A stretch of 64,000 nucleotides of DNA from Hwangdonia seohaensis (GCF_031932625.1 NZ_JAVSCK010000001.1:992001-1056000); one strand, 5' to 3'; counted from the first letter of the stretch, positions 9,367 through 18,206 are shown. The notes: a model not told the origin generated them from the sequence alone. Made by a program: numbers and translations.

Positions 9367-9378
9367 TATGCGCGCATA
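9367..9378. promoter_or_regulatory. Perfect 12-bp palindrome upstream of the TonB receptor
   Basis: TATGCGCGCATA is a perfect palindrome, GC-rich against very AT-rich surroundings, 78 bases before the receptor ATG. It could be an operator. No regulator is encoded nearby. Confidence 0.35.
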
Positions 9379-9456
9379 ATTTTTTTATGTTTTTATATTG
9401 TAATAATGTTATATATATTTATATTGCTAAACAATAAATTAAACTAACTCTTATAC

Positions 9457-12243
9457 ATGAAAACTATTCTCCCCTTTTTACTGTTGTTGTTTTGTGGATT
9501 GACTTATTCTCAAACAACATCAATTTCTGGAACAGTCGTTGATGACAGCGGCCAACCACTTCCAGGAGCAAACATTATTGTTACAGGTACTTCCACAGGG
9601 ACGGTAACAGATTTTGATGGCGCTTTCAACTTAAGTGCCGGCCAAAATCCGCCTTTTTCTGTGCAAGCTAGTATGATTGGTTTTGAAACCGTTACTATCG
9701 AAGTGACCACAAACAATCAAGTACTTAACTTTGTTCTTAACGAAGGTACAGCATTAGATGAAGTTGTAATTTCGGCATCCAGAACACCTGAGCGAATTTT
9801 CGAATCGCCCGTAACTGTTGAGCGTTTCGGATTGAAGGAAATTAAGAATACCGCTTCCGCGGATTTTTATGATGGACTTGAAAACCTAAAAGGCGTTGAT
9901 GTGAACACCAACAGTTTAACGTTTAAATCGGTTAACACAAGAGGTTTTGCAACATTTGCCAACAACCGTTTTATGCAATTGGTTGATGGTATGGACAACT
10001 CAACTCCAGCCTTAAACTTCCCTATAGGAAATTTAGTGGGTATGACGGAGACCGATGTTTTAAGTGTGGAGTTGCTTCCAGGTGCATCATCGGCATTATA
10101 CGGTGCAAATGCCTTTAACGGTATTTTGTTTATGCGAAGTAAAAATCCTTTTGACCATGCAGGTATAAGCACTTCATTTAAAAAAGGAATCACCTCTCAA
10201 GAAGCGGCAGGAGATAACGAATATACCGATTTAAGTATTCGTGCTGCACATAAGTTTAGCAACAAATTTGCTGCTAAAGTTAATTTTGGATACTTAAAAG
10301 GAACGGATTGGGCAGCAAATAGTTTAGAAGATAAAGATTCTCAAGGTGGGACAAGGGCTTCCAATTTAAGTTATAACGGTGTCAACGTATATGGTGATGA
10401 TTTTAAAAGAAACATCCATAGTGTCGCGATAACCATGGAAGGCTTAGGTTTATTGCCGGCTGGTGCAAGTGCACTAGTGCCATCGGAAGAAGTAAGTAGA
10501 ATTGGGTATAATGAAAGTGATTTAACCGATTATAACGCTGAAAGTGTTAAAGCGGACTGGGGTTTATATTTTAGACCTTGGGAGGATGATTTTGAAATTC
10601 AGTATGTTGGAAAGGTAGGAACAGGTACAACAATTTACCAAGGATTAAACAGATATAATATTGATGGTTTTTTCCAACAGCAACATAAGCTAGAAGTTAA
10701 AAATGACCATTTCTTTTTAAGAGGCTATGTGGTTTCTGATAAAGCTGGTGATTCGTACGATATGACGGTAACAGGTATCCAGATTTTAAATGAATGGAAA
10801 GACCATGTTACCTATTTCGGTGAATATACAGGAGCATATGTTCAAGCAACCCTTGGAGGGGCAACTAACGACCAAGCTCATTTAGCAGCAAGAGCACAAG
10901 CTGAATCTGGTCGTTTTGAACCTGGAACTCCACAATATAAAGCGGCATTTAATAGAAGTATCAATGACCCTAACTTAATAACGGGTTCTAAATTTCAAGA
11001 TGCTTCAAAATATTACCACGCTGATGGAAACTATAATTTAAGCCATTTAATTGACTTTGCTGAAATTCAAGTTGGTGGTTCTTACAGAAGCTACAGTTTA
11101 AACTCTGGGGGTACGATCTATACTGATGCCGCTGGTCCAATAGACTACTCGGAATTTGGTGTTTATACTCAAATTCAAAAGAGCTTCGAACTAAATGAGT
11201 CTTTAGAGCTTAAACTAACGGGATCTGCTCGTTATGATAAATCTGAATTTTTTGACGGGTTTGTTTCACCAAGAATATCAGCAGGTTTAACTATAAATAG
11301 AAACCATAATATTAGAACATCTGTGCAAACAGGATTTAGAAACCCAACAACTCAAGATTTATTTATTGGATTAGATTCTGGCCAAGGCTTTTTAGTAGGT
11401 TCAGCTCCTTCAAATTTAGAACGATGGTCAAGGCCTTTAGATGTTAGTGGTCAAGGTCAATTGTTAGGGCAACCAGCAACTATTACACAAACAGGAGCCG
11501 CTCCATATACCAATTCATATACAGCGAGTTCATTAGAGGCATTTGGAGCTACAGGTGATCCTACATTATTACAGGTAGCAAATCCAGATTTAATAAAACC
11601 TGAAAAAGTAACGTCTGCAGAAGCAGGGTATAGAGGTAAACTTGATAAGTTTATTGTAGATTTTAGTATGTACTACAATAGTTATGAAGATTTTATTTCT
11701 CAACAACGCGTTGCTTCTCCTTATTACGGGGTTGCCGGAGATGGCGGATTATCGGTAGCGGCTATAGCTAATGGAGATTTTCAAGGTTACAGTGCATACA
11801 CAAATTCTGAAGCAAAGGTTAACTCTTACGGAGCTTCCATTGGTTTATCTACAAAAGTATTTGGGAATTTTGATATAAGTGGTAGTTATACTTATGCTAA
11901 ATTGGATTTTGATCAAGAGAAGTATCCTAATTTCGCTACCAATTTCAACACGCCAGAACATAAGTTCAAAGCGTCTTTTGGAAATACGGAATTGTTTAAA
12001 AACTTTGGATTCAACATAGCTTATAGATTTAGTGATGATTATTTCTGGGAAGCCACTTTTGGTAATGGTTTAGTGCCAGAATTTCACGTAGTTGATGCTC
12101 AAATCAATCTTAAAGTTCCAAGCTTTAAATCTACTTTTAAAGCGGGGGCAACAAACCTTTTGGGTGACGAATACTATACGGCATTTGGAACCGGAAATAT
12201 AGGGTCGATGTATTATCTATCATGGACAATTAACAACTTATAA
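9457..12243 (+). CDS. TonB-dependent receptor with carboxypeptidase-like N-domain
   Basis: After a signal peptide (MKTILPFLLLLFCGLTYSQ) comes a carboxypeptidase-regulatory-like beta-sandwich (SISGTVVDDSGQPLPGANI, residues about 22-100). A TonB box region (ALDEVVISASR), the plug (PGASSALYGANAFNGILFM) and a 22-strand-type barrel complete the 928-residue protein. It imports an unknown ligand across the outer membrane. It is two bases upstream of an SGNH-hydrolase lipoprotein gene, which takes the place where a SusD gene would be expected, suggesting an ester-containing or lipid-like ligand. That assignment is inference. Confidence 0.9.
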   Translation: MKTILPFLLLLFCGLTYSQTTSISGTVVDDSGQPLPGANIIVTGTSTGTVTDFDGAFNLSAGQNPPFSVQASMIGFETVTIEVTTNNQVLNFVLNEGTALDEVVISASRTPERIFESPVTVERFGLKEIKNTASADFYDGLENLKGVDVNTNSLTFKSVNTRGFATFANNRFMQLVDGMDNSTPALNFPIGNLVGMTETDVLSVELLPGASSALYGANAFNGILFMRSKNPFDHAGISTSFKKGITSQEAAGDNEYTDLSIRAAHKFSNKFAAKVNFGYLKGTDWAANSLEDKDSQGGTRASNLSYNGVNVYGDDFKRNIHSVAITMEGLGLLPAGASALVPSEEVSRIGYNESDLTDYNAESVKADWGLYFRPWEDDFEIQYVGKVGTGTTIYQGLNRYNIDGFFQQQHKLEVKNDHFFLRGYVVSDKAGDSYDMTVTGIQILNEWKDHVTYFGEYTGAYVQATLGGATNDQAHLAARAQAESGRFEPGTPQYKAAFNRSINDPNLITGSKFQDASKYYHADGNYNLSHLIDFAEIQVGGSYRSYSLNSGGTIYTDAAGPIDYSEFGVYTQIQKSFELNESLELKLTGSARYDKSEFFDGFVSPRISAGLTINRNHNIRTSVQTGFRNPTTQDLFIGLDSGQGFLVGSAPSNLERWSRPLDVSGQGQLLGQPATITQTGAAPYTNSYTASSLEAFGATGDPTLLQVANPDLIKPEKVTSAEAGYRGKLDKFIVDFSMYYNSYEDFISQQRVASPYYGVAGDGGLSVAAIANGDFQGYSAYTNSEAKVNSYGASIGLSTKVFGNFDISGSYTYAKLDFDQEKYPNFATNFNTPEHKFKASFGNTELFKNFGFNIAYRFSDDYFWEATFGNGLVPEFHVVDAQINLKVPSFKSTFKAGATNLLGDEYYTAFGTGNIGSMYYLSWTINNL

Positions 12244-12244
12244 A

Positions 12245-13849
12245 ATGAAAACTATTATGAATACTAAATATATATGGCTATTAATAATCCTAATTGGGTT
12301 TTCAGCATGTAACGAACCTGAAGATGTTCTTAAAGGAACCAGTGAAGAACCAGAAGTTGTTGTAGAATTGCCAGCACTTACAGCTGGATCAGCAGATTTT
12401 TCAAATTATGTGGCTATAGGAGCTTCATTTACCGCTGGCTTTACAGATAGTGCCTTATTTAAGGCGTCTCAAGAAAACTCATTTCCCAATATTTTAGCTC
12501 AACAATTTTCAAATATAGGAGGAGGCGCTTTTACGCAACCCCTAATGAATGACAATATTGGTGGAATTGCTGTTGGAGGGGTTCAACTCCCTGGGTCATC
12601 AGTTGGTCCAAGATTAGTTTTTGGTGGCGCCGGTCCGGTTCCCTTATCCTCTGTAATAGGTCCAGTGACCTCTACCACAGACTTATTGGTTAATAATCCA
12701 ACGGGTCCTTTTAATAATATGGGAGTTCCAGGTGCTAAAAGTTTTCATTTATTATTTGATGGCTACGGAAACCTTGGAAACCTAAATTTAGGGTTGGCTA
12801 ATCCGTATTTTATAAGAATGGCATCAAGTCCAACGGCCACTATATTAGGTGATGCGATGGCACAAAACCCAACATTTTTTACCTTATCAGAAATTGGTGG
12901 TAACGATGTATTGGGCTATGCAACTTCTGGTGGCGATGGTTCAAATACCATTACGCCTTCAGCTGGTCCTCCTGGAGTTGGTTTCGATCAAACATTCGGG
13001 TTTCTAGTATCAACCTTAACCTCTGGTGGAGCCAAAGGCATTGTTACTAACGTTCCTTATGTTACCGATTTACCTCATTTTACAACCGTACCAAATAATG
13101 CGTTGGAGATAGATGCTGCAACAGCAGGCCAATTAACTGGCTTTTTTCAAGCAGTTGCAGGAATATTTACTCAAGTATTAATTGCACAAATGGTACCACC
13201 AGCACAGGCACAGGCTATTGCTAGCCAATACGCCATACCTTTCAGTGAAGGGAAAAACAGGTGGATTATAGACGTACCTGTTACACAAACAAACCCATTA
13301 GGGTTTAGACAAATGACTGAAGATGAATTGCTCGTTTTAACTATAGATCAAGATGCATTGGCTCAAGGTTATGGGTCTGTTGCTTTATCAAATGAAGTGC
13401 TTCAAGTATTGGGCTTGTTACAAGCTGGCGGTACACCAACGCCACAACAGGGTGCTTTAGTTATTGGCGCTGTTAACGGTATTGATGACGGAGATGCTTT
13501 GGATAGTGACGAACTTGCCGAAATAAAAAACGCCACTGATGCTTATAATGCAACAATAGCTGCGATTGCAAATGCCAATGAAAATGTTGCTTTGGTTGAT
13601 TTAAATAGTATTTTAGGTGAAGCTTCAACAACTGGTATTTCGTCTGGTGATTTTACTTTAACTACCAATTTAGTAACTGGTGGTGCTGTGGGGCTGGACG
13701 GTATTCACTTAACAGCAAGGGGATATGCGGTAATGGCAAATGAGATTTTAAAAGTTATTGATGCTGCATTTGGATCAAATTTTGAAGCTTCAGGAAACTT
13801 GGTAAATGCTGGCGATTATCCAACTAATTACCATCCAACACTTCAATAA
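12245..13849 (+). CDS. SGNH/GDSL-type hydrolase lipoprotein
   Basis: The lipobox FSAC gives a surface or periplasmic lipoprotein. The SGNH blocks are readable: GASFTAGF (block I, nucleophile Ser in GAS), IGGNDVLGY (block III, Gly-Asn-Asp) and DGIHLTARGYAVMAN (block V, Asp and His). Length is 534 residues, longer than a minimal SGNH domain, with a large glycine-rich insertion between blocks I and III. Two candidate starts exist, 12245 and 12257; either keeps the signal peptide. It is tightly coupled to the upstream receptor, so the two probably handle one substrate. A hairpin terminator follows. Confidence 0.85.
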   Translation: MKTIMNTKYIWLLIILIGFSACNEPEDVLKGTSEEPEVVVELPALTAGSADFSNYVAIGASFTAGFTDSALFKASQENSFPNILAQQFSNIGGGAFTQPLMNDNIGGIAVGGVQLPGSSVGPRLVFGGAGPVPLSSVIGPVTSTTDLLVNNPTGPFNNMGVPGAKSFHLLFDGYGNLGNLNLGLANPYFIRMASSPTATILGDAMAQNPTFFTLSEIGGNDVLGYATSGGDGSNTITPSAGPPGVGFDQTFGFLVSTLTSGGAKGIVTNVPYVTDLPHFTTVPNNALEIDAATAGQLTGFFQAVAGIFTQVLIAQMVPPAQAQAIASQYAIPFSEGKNRWIIDVPVTQTNPLGFRQMTEDELLVLTIDQDALAQGYGSVALSNEVLQVLGLLQAGGTPTPQQGALVIGAVNGIDDGDALDSDELAEIKNATDAYNATIAAIANANENVALVDLNSILGEASTTGISSGDFTLTTNLVTGGAVGLDGIHLTARGYAVMANEILKVIDAAFGSNFEASGNLVNAGDYPTNYHPTLQ

Positions 13850-13872
13850 ATATTAAAAATAATACATTCTTA

Positions 13873-13914
13873 AAACACCTTCTTCTCGAACTTCGGAATG
13901 AAGGTGTTTTTTTA
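13873..13914 (+). terminator. Terminator after the SGNH lipoprotein gene
   Basis: AAACACCTTC and GAAGGTGTTTTTTT form a stem followed by a T-run, 25 bases after the stop codon. Confidence 0.75.
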
Positions 13915-13959
13915 TGTAAAAAAGCTTCAAAAACGACTTTCATTCTAAATTAAAAAATA

Positions 13960-13967
13960 TATCTTTG
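13960..13967 (+). promoter_or_regulatory. -7 element of atpD promoter
   Basis: TATCTTTG matches TAnnTTTG. The leader to the atpD ATG is about 55-60 bases. Confidence 0.55.
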
Positions 13968-14027
13968 CACGCGAAAACTCAGAGTGTTTTCATAGAATTA
14001 AAACGCATAATATTAAACACATAAGTA

Positions 14028-15536
14028 ATGTCTAAAGTTACAGGTAAAGTTGCACAGATAGTAGGTCCAGTTATCGATGTTGAATTCGGAGCTGGTGCTG
14101 AACTTCCAAAAATTTATGATTCATTAGAAATTAAAAAAACCGACGGTTCTATTTTAGTACTAGAAGTACAGTCTCACATCGGAGAAGATACGGTGCGTAC
14201 TATTGCTATGGATTCTTCGGATGGGTTGAGTAGAGGAACAGAGGTTACTGCTACTGGCGCACCTATTCAAATGCCAATTGGCGATGATGTTTATGGCCGT
14301 TTATTTAATGTAATTGGAGATGCTATTGATGGCCTTGGAGATTTGCCTAAAGCTGGAGAAGCTGGTTTGCCAATCCACAGAGAGGCACCAAAATTTGAAG
14401 ATTTATCAACATCTACCGAAGTTTTATTTACAGGTATTAAAGTAATCGATTTAATTGAGCCTTATGCAAAAGGTGGTAAAATTGGTTTATTTGGTGGTGC
14501 CGGAGTAGGTAAAACGGTATTGATTCAGGAGTTGATTAACAATATTGCAAAAGGACACGGTGGACTTTCAGTATTCGCAGGAGTTGGTGAAAGAACTCGT
14601 GAAGGGAATGATTTACTTCGTGAAATGTTAGAATCAGGAATTATCCGTTATGGTGACGATTTTATGCATTCTATGGAAGAAGGCGGATGGGATTTATCTA
14701 AAGTTGATAAATCTAAAATGAAAGAATCAAAAGCAACTTTCGTATTCGGGCAAATGAATGAGCCTCCTGGAGCACGTGCTCGTGTGGCACTTTCAGGATT
14801 AACCATTGCTGAGTATTTCCGTGATGGGGCTGGCGAAGGCCAGGGGAAAGACGTACTTTTCTTCGTAGATAACATTTTCCGTTTTACACAAGCTGGTTCT
14901 GAGGTATCTGCATTATTAGGTCGTATGCCTTCTGCGGTAGGTTACCAACCAACATTAGCAACCGAAATGGGTGCGATGCAAGAGCGTATTACTTCAACAA
15001 AAAGAGGATCTATTACATCGGTACAAGCGGTTTACGTACCTGCGGATGATTTAACCGATCCTGCACCTGCAACAACTTTTGCCCACTTAGATGCAACAAC
15101 CGTACTATCTCGTAAAATTGCTGAGCTAGGAATTTATCCTGCGGTAGATCCATTGGATTCTACTTCAAGAATTCTTACGGCCGATATTTTAGGAAAAGAG
15201 CATTACGATTGTGCACAACGTGTAAAAGAGTTATTGCAACGTTATAAAGAATTACAAGATATTATTGCCATTCTTGGTATGGAAGAATTGTCTGAAGAAG
15301 ATAAAATGGCTGTAGGTAGAGCAAGGCGTGTACAACGTTTCTTATCGCAACCGTTCCACGTAGCAGAACAGTTTACCGGTATTCCTGGAGTATTGGTTGA
15401 TATTAAAGAAACCATTAAAGGATTTAACATGATTATGGATGGTGAATTAGACCACTTACCAGAAGCAGCGTTTAACCTTAAAGGAACTATTGAAGAAGCT
15501 ATTGAAGCTGGTGAGAAAATGTTAGCTGAAGCGTAA
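14028..15536 (+). CDS. atpD: F1 ATP synthase subunit beta
   Basis: Catalytic beta subunit of the F1 head. The P-loop GGAGVGKT lies near residue 156, followed by GERTREGNDL, the DNIFRFTQAGSEVSALLGRMPSAVG region (seen in parts) and the C-terminal helical domain. Length of 502 residues is typical for Bacteroidota. As in many members of this phylum, atpD and atpC stand apart from the other ATP synthase genes, which are not in this window. A TAnnTTTG promoter element precedes it and a heptamer repeat separates it from atpC. Confidence 0.98.
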   Translation: MSKVTGKVAQIVGPVIDVEFGAGAELPKIYDSLEIKKTDGSILVLEVQSHIGEDTVRTIAMDSSDGLSRGTEVTATGAPIQMPIGDDVYGRLFNVIGDAIDGLGDLPKAGEAGLPIHREAPKFEDLSTSTEVLFTGIKVIDLIEPYAKGGKIGLFGGAGVGKTVLIQELINNIAKGHGGLSVFAGVGERTREGNDLLREMLESGIIRYGDDFMHSMEEGGWDLSKVDKSKMKESKATFVFGQMNEPPGARARVALSGLTIAEYFRDGAGEGQGKDVLFFVDNIFRFTQAGSEVSALLGRMPSAVGYQPTLATEMGAMQERITSTKRGSITSVQAVYVPADDLTDPAPATTFAHLDATTVLSRKIAELGIYPAVDPLDSTSRILTADILGKEHYDCAQRVKELLQRYKELQDIIAILGMEELSEEDKMAVGRARRVQRFLSQPFHVAEQFTGIPGVLVDIKETIKGFNMIMDGELDHLPEAAFNLKGTIEEAIEAGEKMLAEA

Positions 15537-15541
15537 AATTT

Positions 15542-15597
15542 AGTCCACAGTCCACAGTCCGCAGAGACTGAAGACTGAAGACTGCAAACTGAAGACT
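15542..15597. repeat. Degenerate heptanucleotide tandem repeat between atpD and atpC
   Basis: About eight consecutive 7-base units: first AGTCCAC twice and AGTCCGC, then a transition unit, then GAAGACT-like units to 15597. It fills nearly the whole 68-base gap of the operon. Similar GACTG-rich text lies at about 40003-40038 beside another repeat. Confidence 0.7.
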
Positions 15598-15604
15598 TAA
15601 AAAG

Positions 15605-15898
15605 ATGTATTTAGAAATTGTATCACCCGAAGCCACTTTATTTAGTAGTGAAGTTGATTCTGTAGTTGTTCCTGGGATAAATGGTGAGTTTGAAATGCTA
15701 AAAGACCACGCGCCTATAGTCTCTTTGTTAAAAGAAGGTACTATTAAAATTAAAACCCATACACAAAGTCATTTGGTATTTGATGAGCTTCACGCCGAGG
15801 TAACGCCTCATAATGACGACCAAAAGGTACTGACTTTAAAGATAAAATCCGGTACTTTGGAGATGAAGGATAATAAAGTGATTGTATTGGCAGATTAA
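15605..15898 (+). CDS. atpC: F1 ATP synthase subunit epsilon (short form)
   Basis: The protein is 97 residues long and consists of the N-terminal beta-sandwich only: MYLEIVSPEATLFSSEVDSVVVPGINGEFEMLKDHAPIV (seen in parts). The C-terminal two-helix domain that inhibits rotation in Escherichia coli epsilon (about 138 residues) is absent, as I believe is usual in this phylum. It should connect the gamma subunit to the c-ring. It is the last gene of the atpD-atpC pair and is followed by a clear terminator. Confidence 0.93.
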   Translation: MYLEIVSPEATLFSSEVDSVVVPGINGEFEMLKDHAPIVSLLKEGTIKIKTHTQSHLVFDELHAEVTPHNDDQKVLTLKIKSGTLEMKDNKVIVLAD

Positions 15899-15920
15899 TT
15901 ACAAAACACATATTTTATAA

Positions 15921-15953
15921 AAAAACGCTTCAGAATTTCTGAAGCGTTTTTTG
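15921..15953 (+). terminator. Terminator after atpC
   Basis: AAAACGCTTCAGAA and TTCTGAAGCGTTTT form a long perfect stem followed by TTG. Its symmetry could also stop umuD transcription from the other side. Confidence 0.85.
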
Positions 15954-16004
15954 TTTCCTGTCTGTTCGGGTGATTTCAAACGTGTTTGAAATAGTATCGA
16001 GAAC

Positions 16005-16445
16005 TTATACCTTTTTGATGACATTGGTAACAATGCCCCAAATAATGAAATTATTATCACTTGTGATTTTTATAATGGGGTAGTTAGGGTTTTCGGGCTG
16101 TAACCAAACACCTTCTGCATTAACTTTTAAACGTTTTACGGTAAACTCGCCATCGAGAAAGCATACCGCTATTTTGTTATGCGTAGGCTCTAAGCTTCTG
16201 TCTATAACCAGTAAATCGTTATCGTCCAGTCCGGCCCCTATCATAGATTGCCCGCGTACCCGAGCAAAAAAAGTGGCTTCTTTATTTTTTACGAGTTCCC
16301 GGTCTAAGGATAGACGCTGTTCTTTAACATCTTCGGTTGGCGATGGAAAACCTGCTGAAATGCCGGTATCGAAAAAATGTGCTCCAGAATTGTTATGGGC
16401 TTTTGGCGCAAATAAGGTTAGTGTGTTGGATTTGTGAAGCTGCAT
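16005..16445 (-). CDS. umuD: UmuD-like S24 self-cleaving protein, no umuC beside it
   Basis: This S24-family protein matches UmuD. The cleavage site is Ala31-Gly32 in SAGFPSP, the catalytic serine is Ser67 in RGQSM and the lysine is Lys104 in FTVKRL. UmuD is cleaved by RecA filaments and then serves the translesion polymerase UmuC. I chose the ATG at 16445 (146 residues, family-like). An upstream in-frame ATG would add residues that are encoded by an interspersed repeat. No umuC follows: the gene ends 106 bases from atpC, which converges on it. Confidence 0.88.
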   Translation of the reverse strand: MQLHKSNTLTLFAPKAHNNSGAHFFDTGISAGFPSPTEDVKEQRLSLDRELVKNKEATFFARVRGQSMIGAGLDDNDLLVIDRSLEPTHNKIAVCFLDGEFTVKRLKVNAEGVWLQPENPNYPIIKITSDNNFIIWGIVTNVIKKV

Positions 16446-16480
16446 TTGTTTATCTGTTTTTTTAATTGACACGTTGGTTT

Positions 16481-16585
16481 GCGTTAGGGATTGATGCGGC
16501 ATCCTTTTGCTTTTTCGCAAAAGATATAGCGGAAAGCCCGACCACTTGCCCTGAGCGCAGTCGAAGGGTTGTGGTAACGCCCAAA
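16481..16585 (+). repeat. Interspersed repeat R1, copy 1
   Basis: It begins GCGTTAGGGATTGATGCGG, contains GATATAGCGGAAAGCCCGAC and ends AACGCCCAAA. The same blocks, in the same order, occur at 40040-40216 (plus) and 37257-37480 (minus). The ends GCGTT and AACGC are complementary. This copy is the shortest, lies upstream of umuD, and carries an R2 unit near its right end. Confidence 0.75.
16549..16568. repeat. R2 short repeat inside R1 copy 1
   Basis: CCCTGAGCGCAGTCGAAGGG, the same sequence as at 53299-53317 and, reversed, like 40124-40140. Confidence 0.65.
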
Positions 16586-16797
16586 TAAAAATTATTTATT
16601 TTGTTTAAATTTAGTTTTTATTTATAAGATATTGACCTTTTAGTGGGCTTTATTTTACAACCAATGTTATTGGAAAGGATAGCGACTGGTTTTCCTTGTA
16701 AATTAGGCATAAAAACGCGTTGGTAAGAAGCATAGAAATTATTACAATTTACGAGTGTAAACATTGTTTTAAAGATAAGCGAAATAGTGTTGGGTTT
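16586..16797. other. Gene-free stretch between umuD and the GNAT gene
   Basis: AT-rich, with no open frame of note and no promoter or RNA that I recognise. Confidence 0.4.
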
Positions 16798-17352
16798 TTA
16801 AGTGTTTAAACTAATAATTTCCCAAAACTGACCGTTGGATGTGTAGTTTTTTAACACCTTAAAGCCAATGGCTTTATGGGCATAAGATGAGCGTTTGTTT
16901 TTAATGTCTACTTCGGTAATAATGGCGTCGAACTTGTGTTTTAACTCTTGCGCCATATATTGATATAACCCTCTAAAAACCCCTTGGCCTCTTGCTTCTT
17001 TATCGACGCACACTTGCCCCATTACCATATAATTTAATGGAGGGTTTTGTTCGTTGATAGCTTTGTCTATTTCGGTAAACATGGGTATGAGGACCGGAAT
17101 TTGGTCTCTAAATTCCCTTACCATTGAAAGGGCGTAGCCCACCACTTTAGCGTTATATTTTGCAATGAAATGTGGACAGGCATCGTTCATTTTTTTTAGT
17201 AGTTCAAAATCGTGTTTTACAGTTAAAAAGCCCTCTTTTTCTTTACTATCTTTAGAAATGGCATCGTATAGATTCTTTTTTTGAAGATTTAAAATTTGAT
17301 GTAAGTCTTCAGCAGTTGATGCTCTATGGTATGTTATGTCAGTCTTCAACAT
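16798..17352 (-). CDS. GNAT family N-acetyltransferase
   Basis: A 184-residue single-domain GNAT protein. The acetyl-CoA-binding motif A is readable as VCVDKEARGQGVFRGLYQYM (Q/RxxGxG/A type), preceded by YMVMGQ. The substrate cannot be read. Its ATG lies inside the end of the HTH gene (14-base overlap), so it is the third gene of the DUF2975-HTH-GNAT unit and is probably translated by coupling. The pairing of a GNAT with DUF2975/HTH may be incidental. Confidence 0.82.
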   Translation of the reverse strand: MLKTDITYHRASTAEDLHQILNLQKKNLYDAISKDSKEKEGFLTVKHDFELLKKMNDACPHFIAKYNAKVVGYALSMVREFRDQIPVLIPMFTEIDKAINEQNPPLNYMVMGQVCVDKEARGQGVFRGLYQYMAQELKHKFDAIITEVDIKNKRSSYAHKAIGFKVLKNYTSNGQFWEIISLNT

Positions 17353-17545
17353 ATTCTAAAATATCACTAGGTTGACAATCGAGTGCTTTACAAATGGCTT
17401 CGAGTGTGGAAAATCTAACAGCTTTGGCTTTACCGGATTTTAATATCGATAAGTTTGCCGTGGTAATACCAATAATTTCCGCCAGCTCCTTGCTTTTCAT
17501 TTTTCGTTTTTCGAGCATGATGTCGAGATTTACTATTATTGGCAT
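17339..17545 (-). CDS. Small Cro/YozG-type HTH regulator
   Basis: The 68-residue protein is a bare helix-turn-helix domain: VNLDIMLEKRKMKSKELAEIIG, then ITTANLSILKSGKAKAVRF and LEAICKALDCQPSDILEY (each read in part). This is the Xre/Cro class (YozG-like) that habitually accompanies DUF2975 membrane proteins, as it does here, three bases downstream of one. It is the best candidate to bind the paired direct repeats at 18130-18177 in front of the operon. Confidence 0.88.
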   Translation of the reverse strand: MPIIVNLDIMLEKRKMKSKELAEIIGITTANLSILKSGKAKAVRFSTLEAICKALDCQPSDILEYVED

Positions 17546-17548
17546 GGG

Positions 17549-18073
17549 TTATATGGTTAATTCGTTTTCTTCTTCAGCTAGTTTTCCTCGTTTAAAAATT
17601 TCGGCAAGAAGATAAAAAGCCAATCCTGCTGGGATTAAAAAGGTGAATTCCGCTTTAAGTTCGTTAAAAAAGTTAAAAGTAGATTTGCCAATCGCGGCTA
17701 AAAGAAATCGCAATACCAAAATATTGATGGTATATAAAATAAAAATGTTACCTATCTTTTTAAAGTACTTAATATTATTATCGCTAAAGTAGTTTCCGTT
17801 TTCAATTTCTTTCAGAATCGATAAAAAATAAGAAAAACCATAAATAAGATACGCCTTCCAAAAAAACAATCCTGCACTAATCGCGTAATAACTCCATTGG
17901 ATTGCATTTTTTGAAGTAAACCAAGATTCATTTTTATCTGCTGATTTTACCCAATTTTGAAACGTTTCAAATTGGTTAAAATCAAACTCGCGTAAATCAT
18001 TAAGTAATATTGAAACTGCTGAAATTAAAACAGCCCAGGTAACGATGGTTAAAGTTTGCGTATTGTCTTTCAT
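17549..18073 (-). CDS. DUF2975 membrane protein
   Basis: A 174-residue protein with four hydrophobic segments (TIVTWAVLISAVSILL, YYAISAGLFFWKAYLIY, IFILYTINILVLRFLL, FLIPAGLAFYLLAEIF). The end ending in GKLAEEENELTI and the association with a small HTH are characteristic of DUF2975. Its function is unknown; it may sense a membrane signal for the HTH partner. It is the first gene of the operon and has a good TTG-N17-TATATTTG promoter flanked by repeated sites. Confidence 0.85.
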   Translation of the reverse strand: MKDNTQTLTIVTWAVLISAVSILLNDLREFDFNQFETFQNWVKSADKNESWFTSKNAIQWSYYAISAGLFFWKAYLIYGFSYFLSILKEIENGNYFSDNNIKYFKKIGNIFILYTINILVLRFLLAAIGKSTFNFFNELKAEFTFLIPAGLAFYLLAEIFKRGKLAEEENELTI

Positions 18074-18129
18074 AATTATATGGTTAATTCGTTTTACGAC
18101 TGCATTTCAAGTCGCCTTAGGTAGAAATA

Positions 18130-18177
18130 TTATCGTTTAACAATAACAAATATATAAAAATTATCGATAAACAATAA
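18130..18177. promoter_or_regulatory. Paired 17-bp direct repeats, likely HTH operator
   Basis: TTATCGTTTAACAATAA (18130-18146) and TTATCGATAAACAATAA (18161-18177) agree at 15 of 17 positions and begin 31 bases apart, about three helical turns. The -7 element of the DUF2975 promoter lies between them and the -33 lies within the second. Confidence 0.65.
18147..18154 (-). promoter_or_regulatory. -7 element of the DUF2975 operon
   Basis: TATATTTG on the minus strand, preceded at 17 bases by TTG, matches the flavobacterial promoter pattern. Confidence 0.6.
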
Positions 18178-18206
18178 TATTGTGTTAAAAACTTATTTTT
18201 GAAATT

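Noticed and set aside
16446..16520. N-terminal extension of umuD from an upstream in-frame ATG
   Set aside because: The extra residues are partly encoded by the R1 repeat and would lengthen the protein beyond the family; the ATG at 16445 fits.
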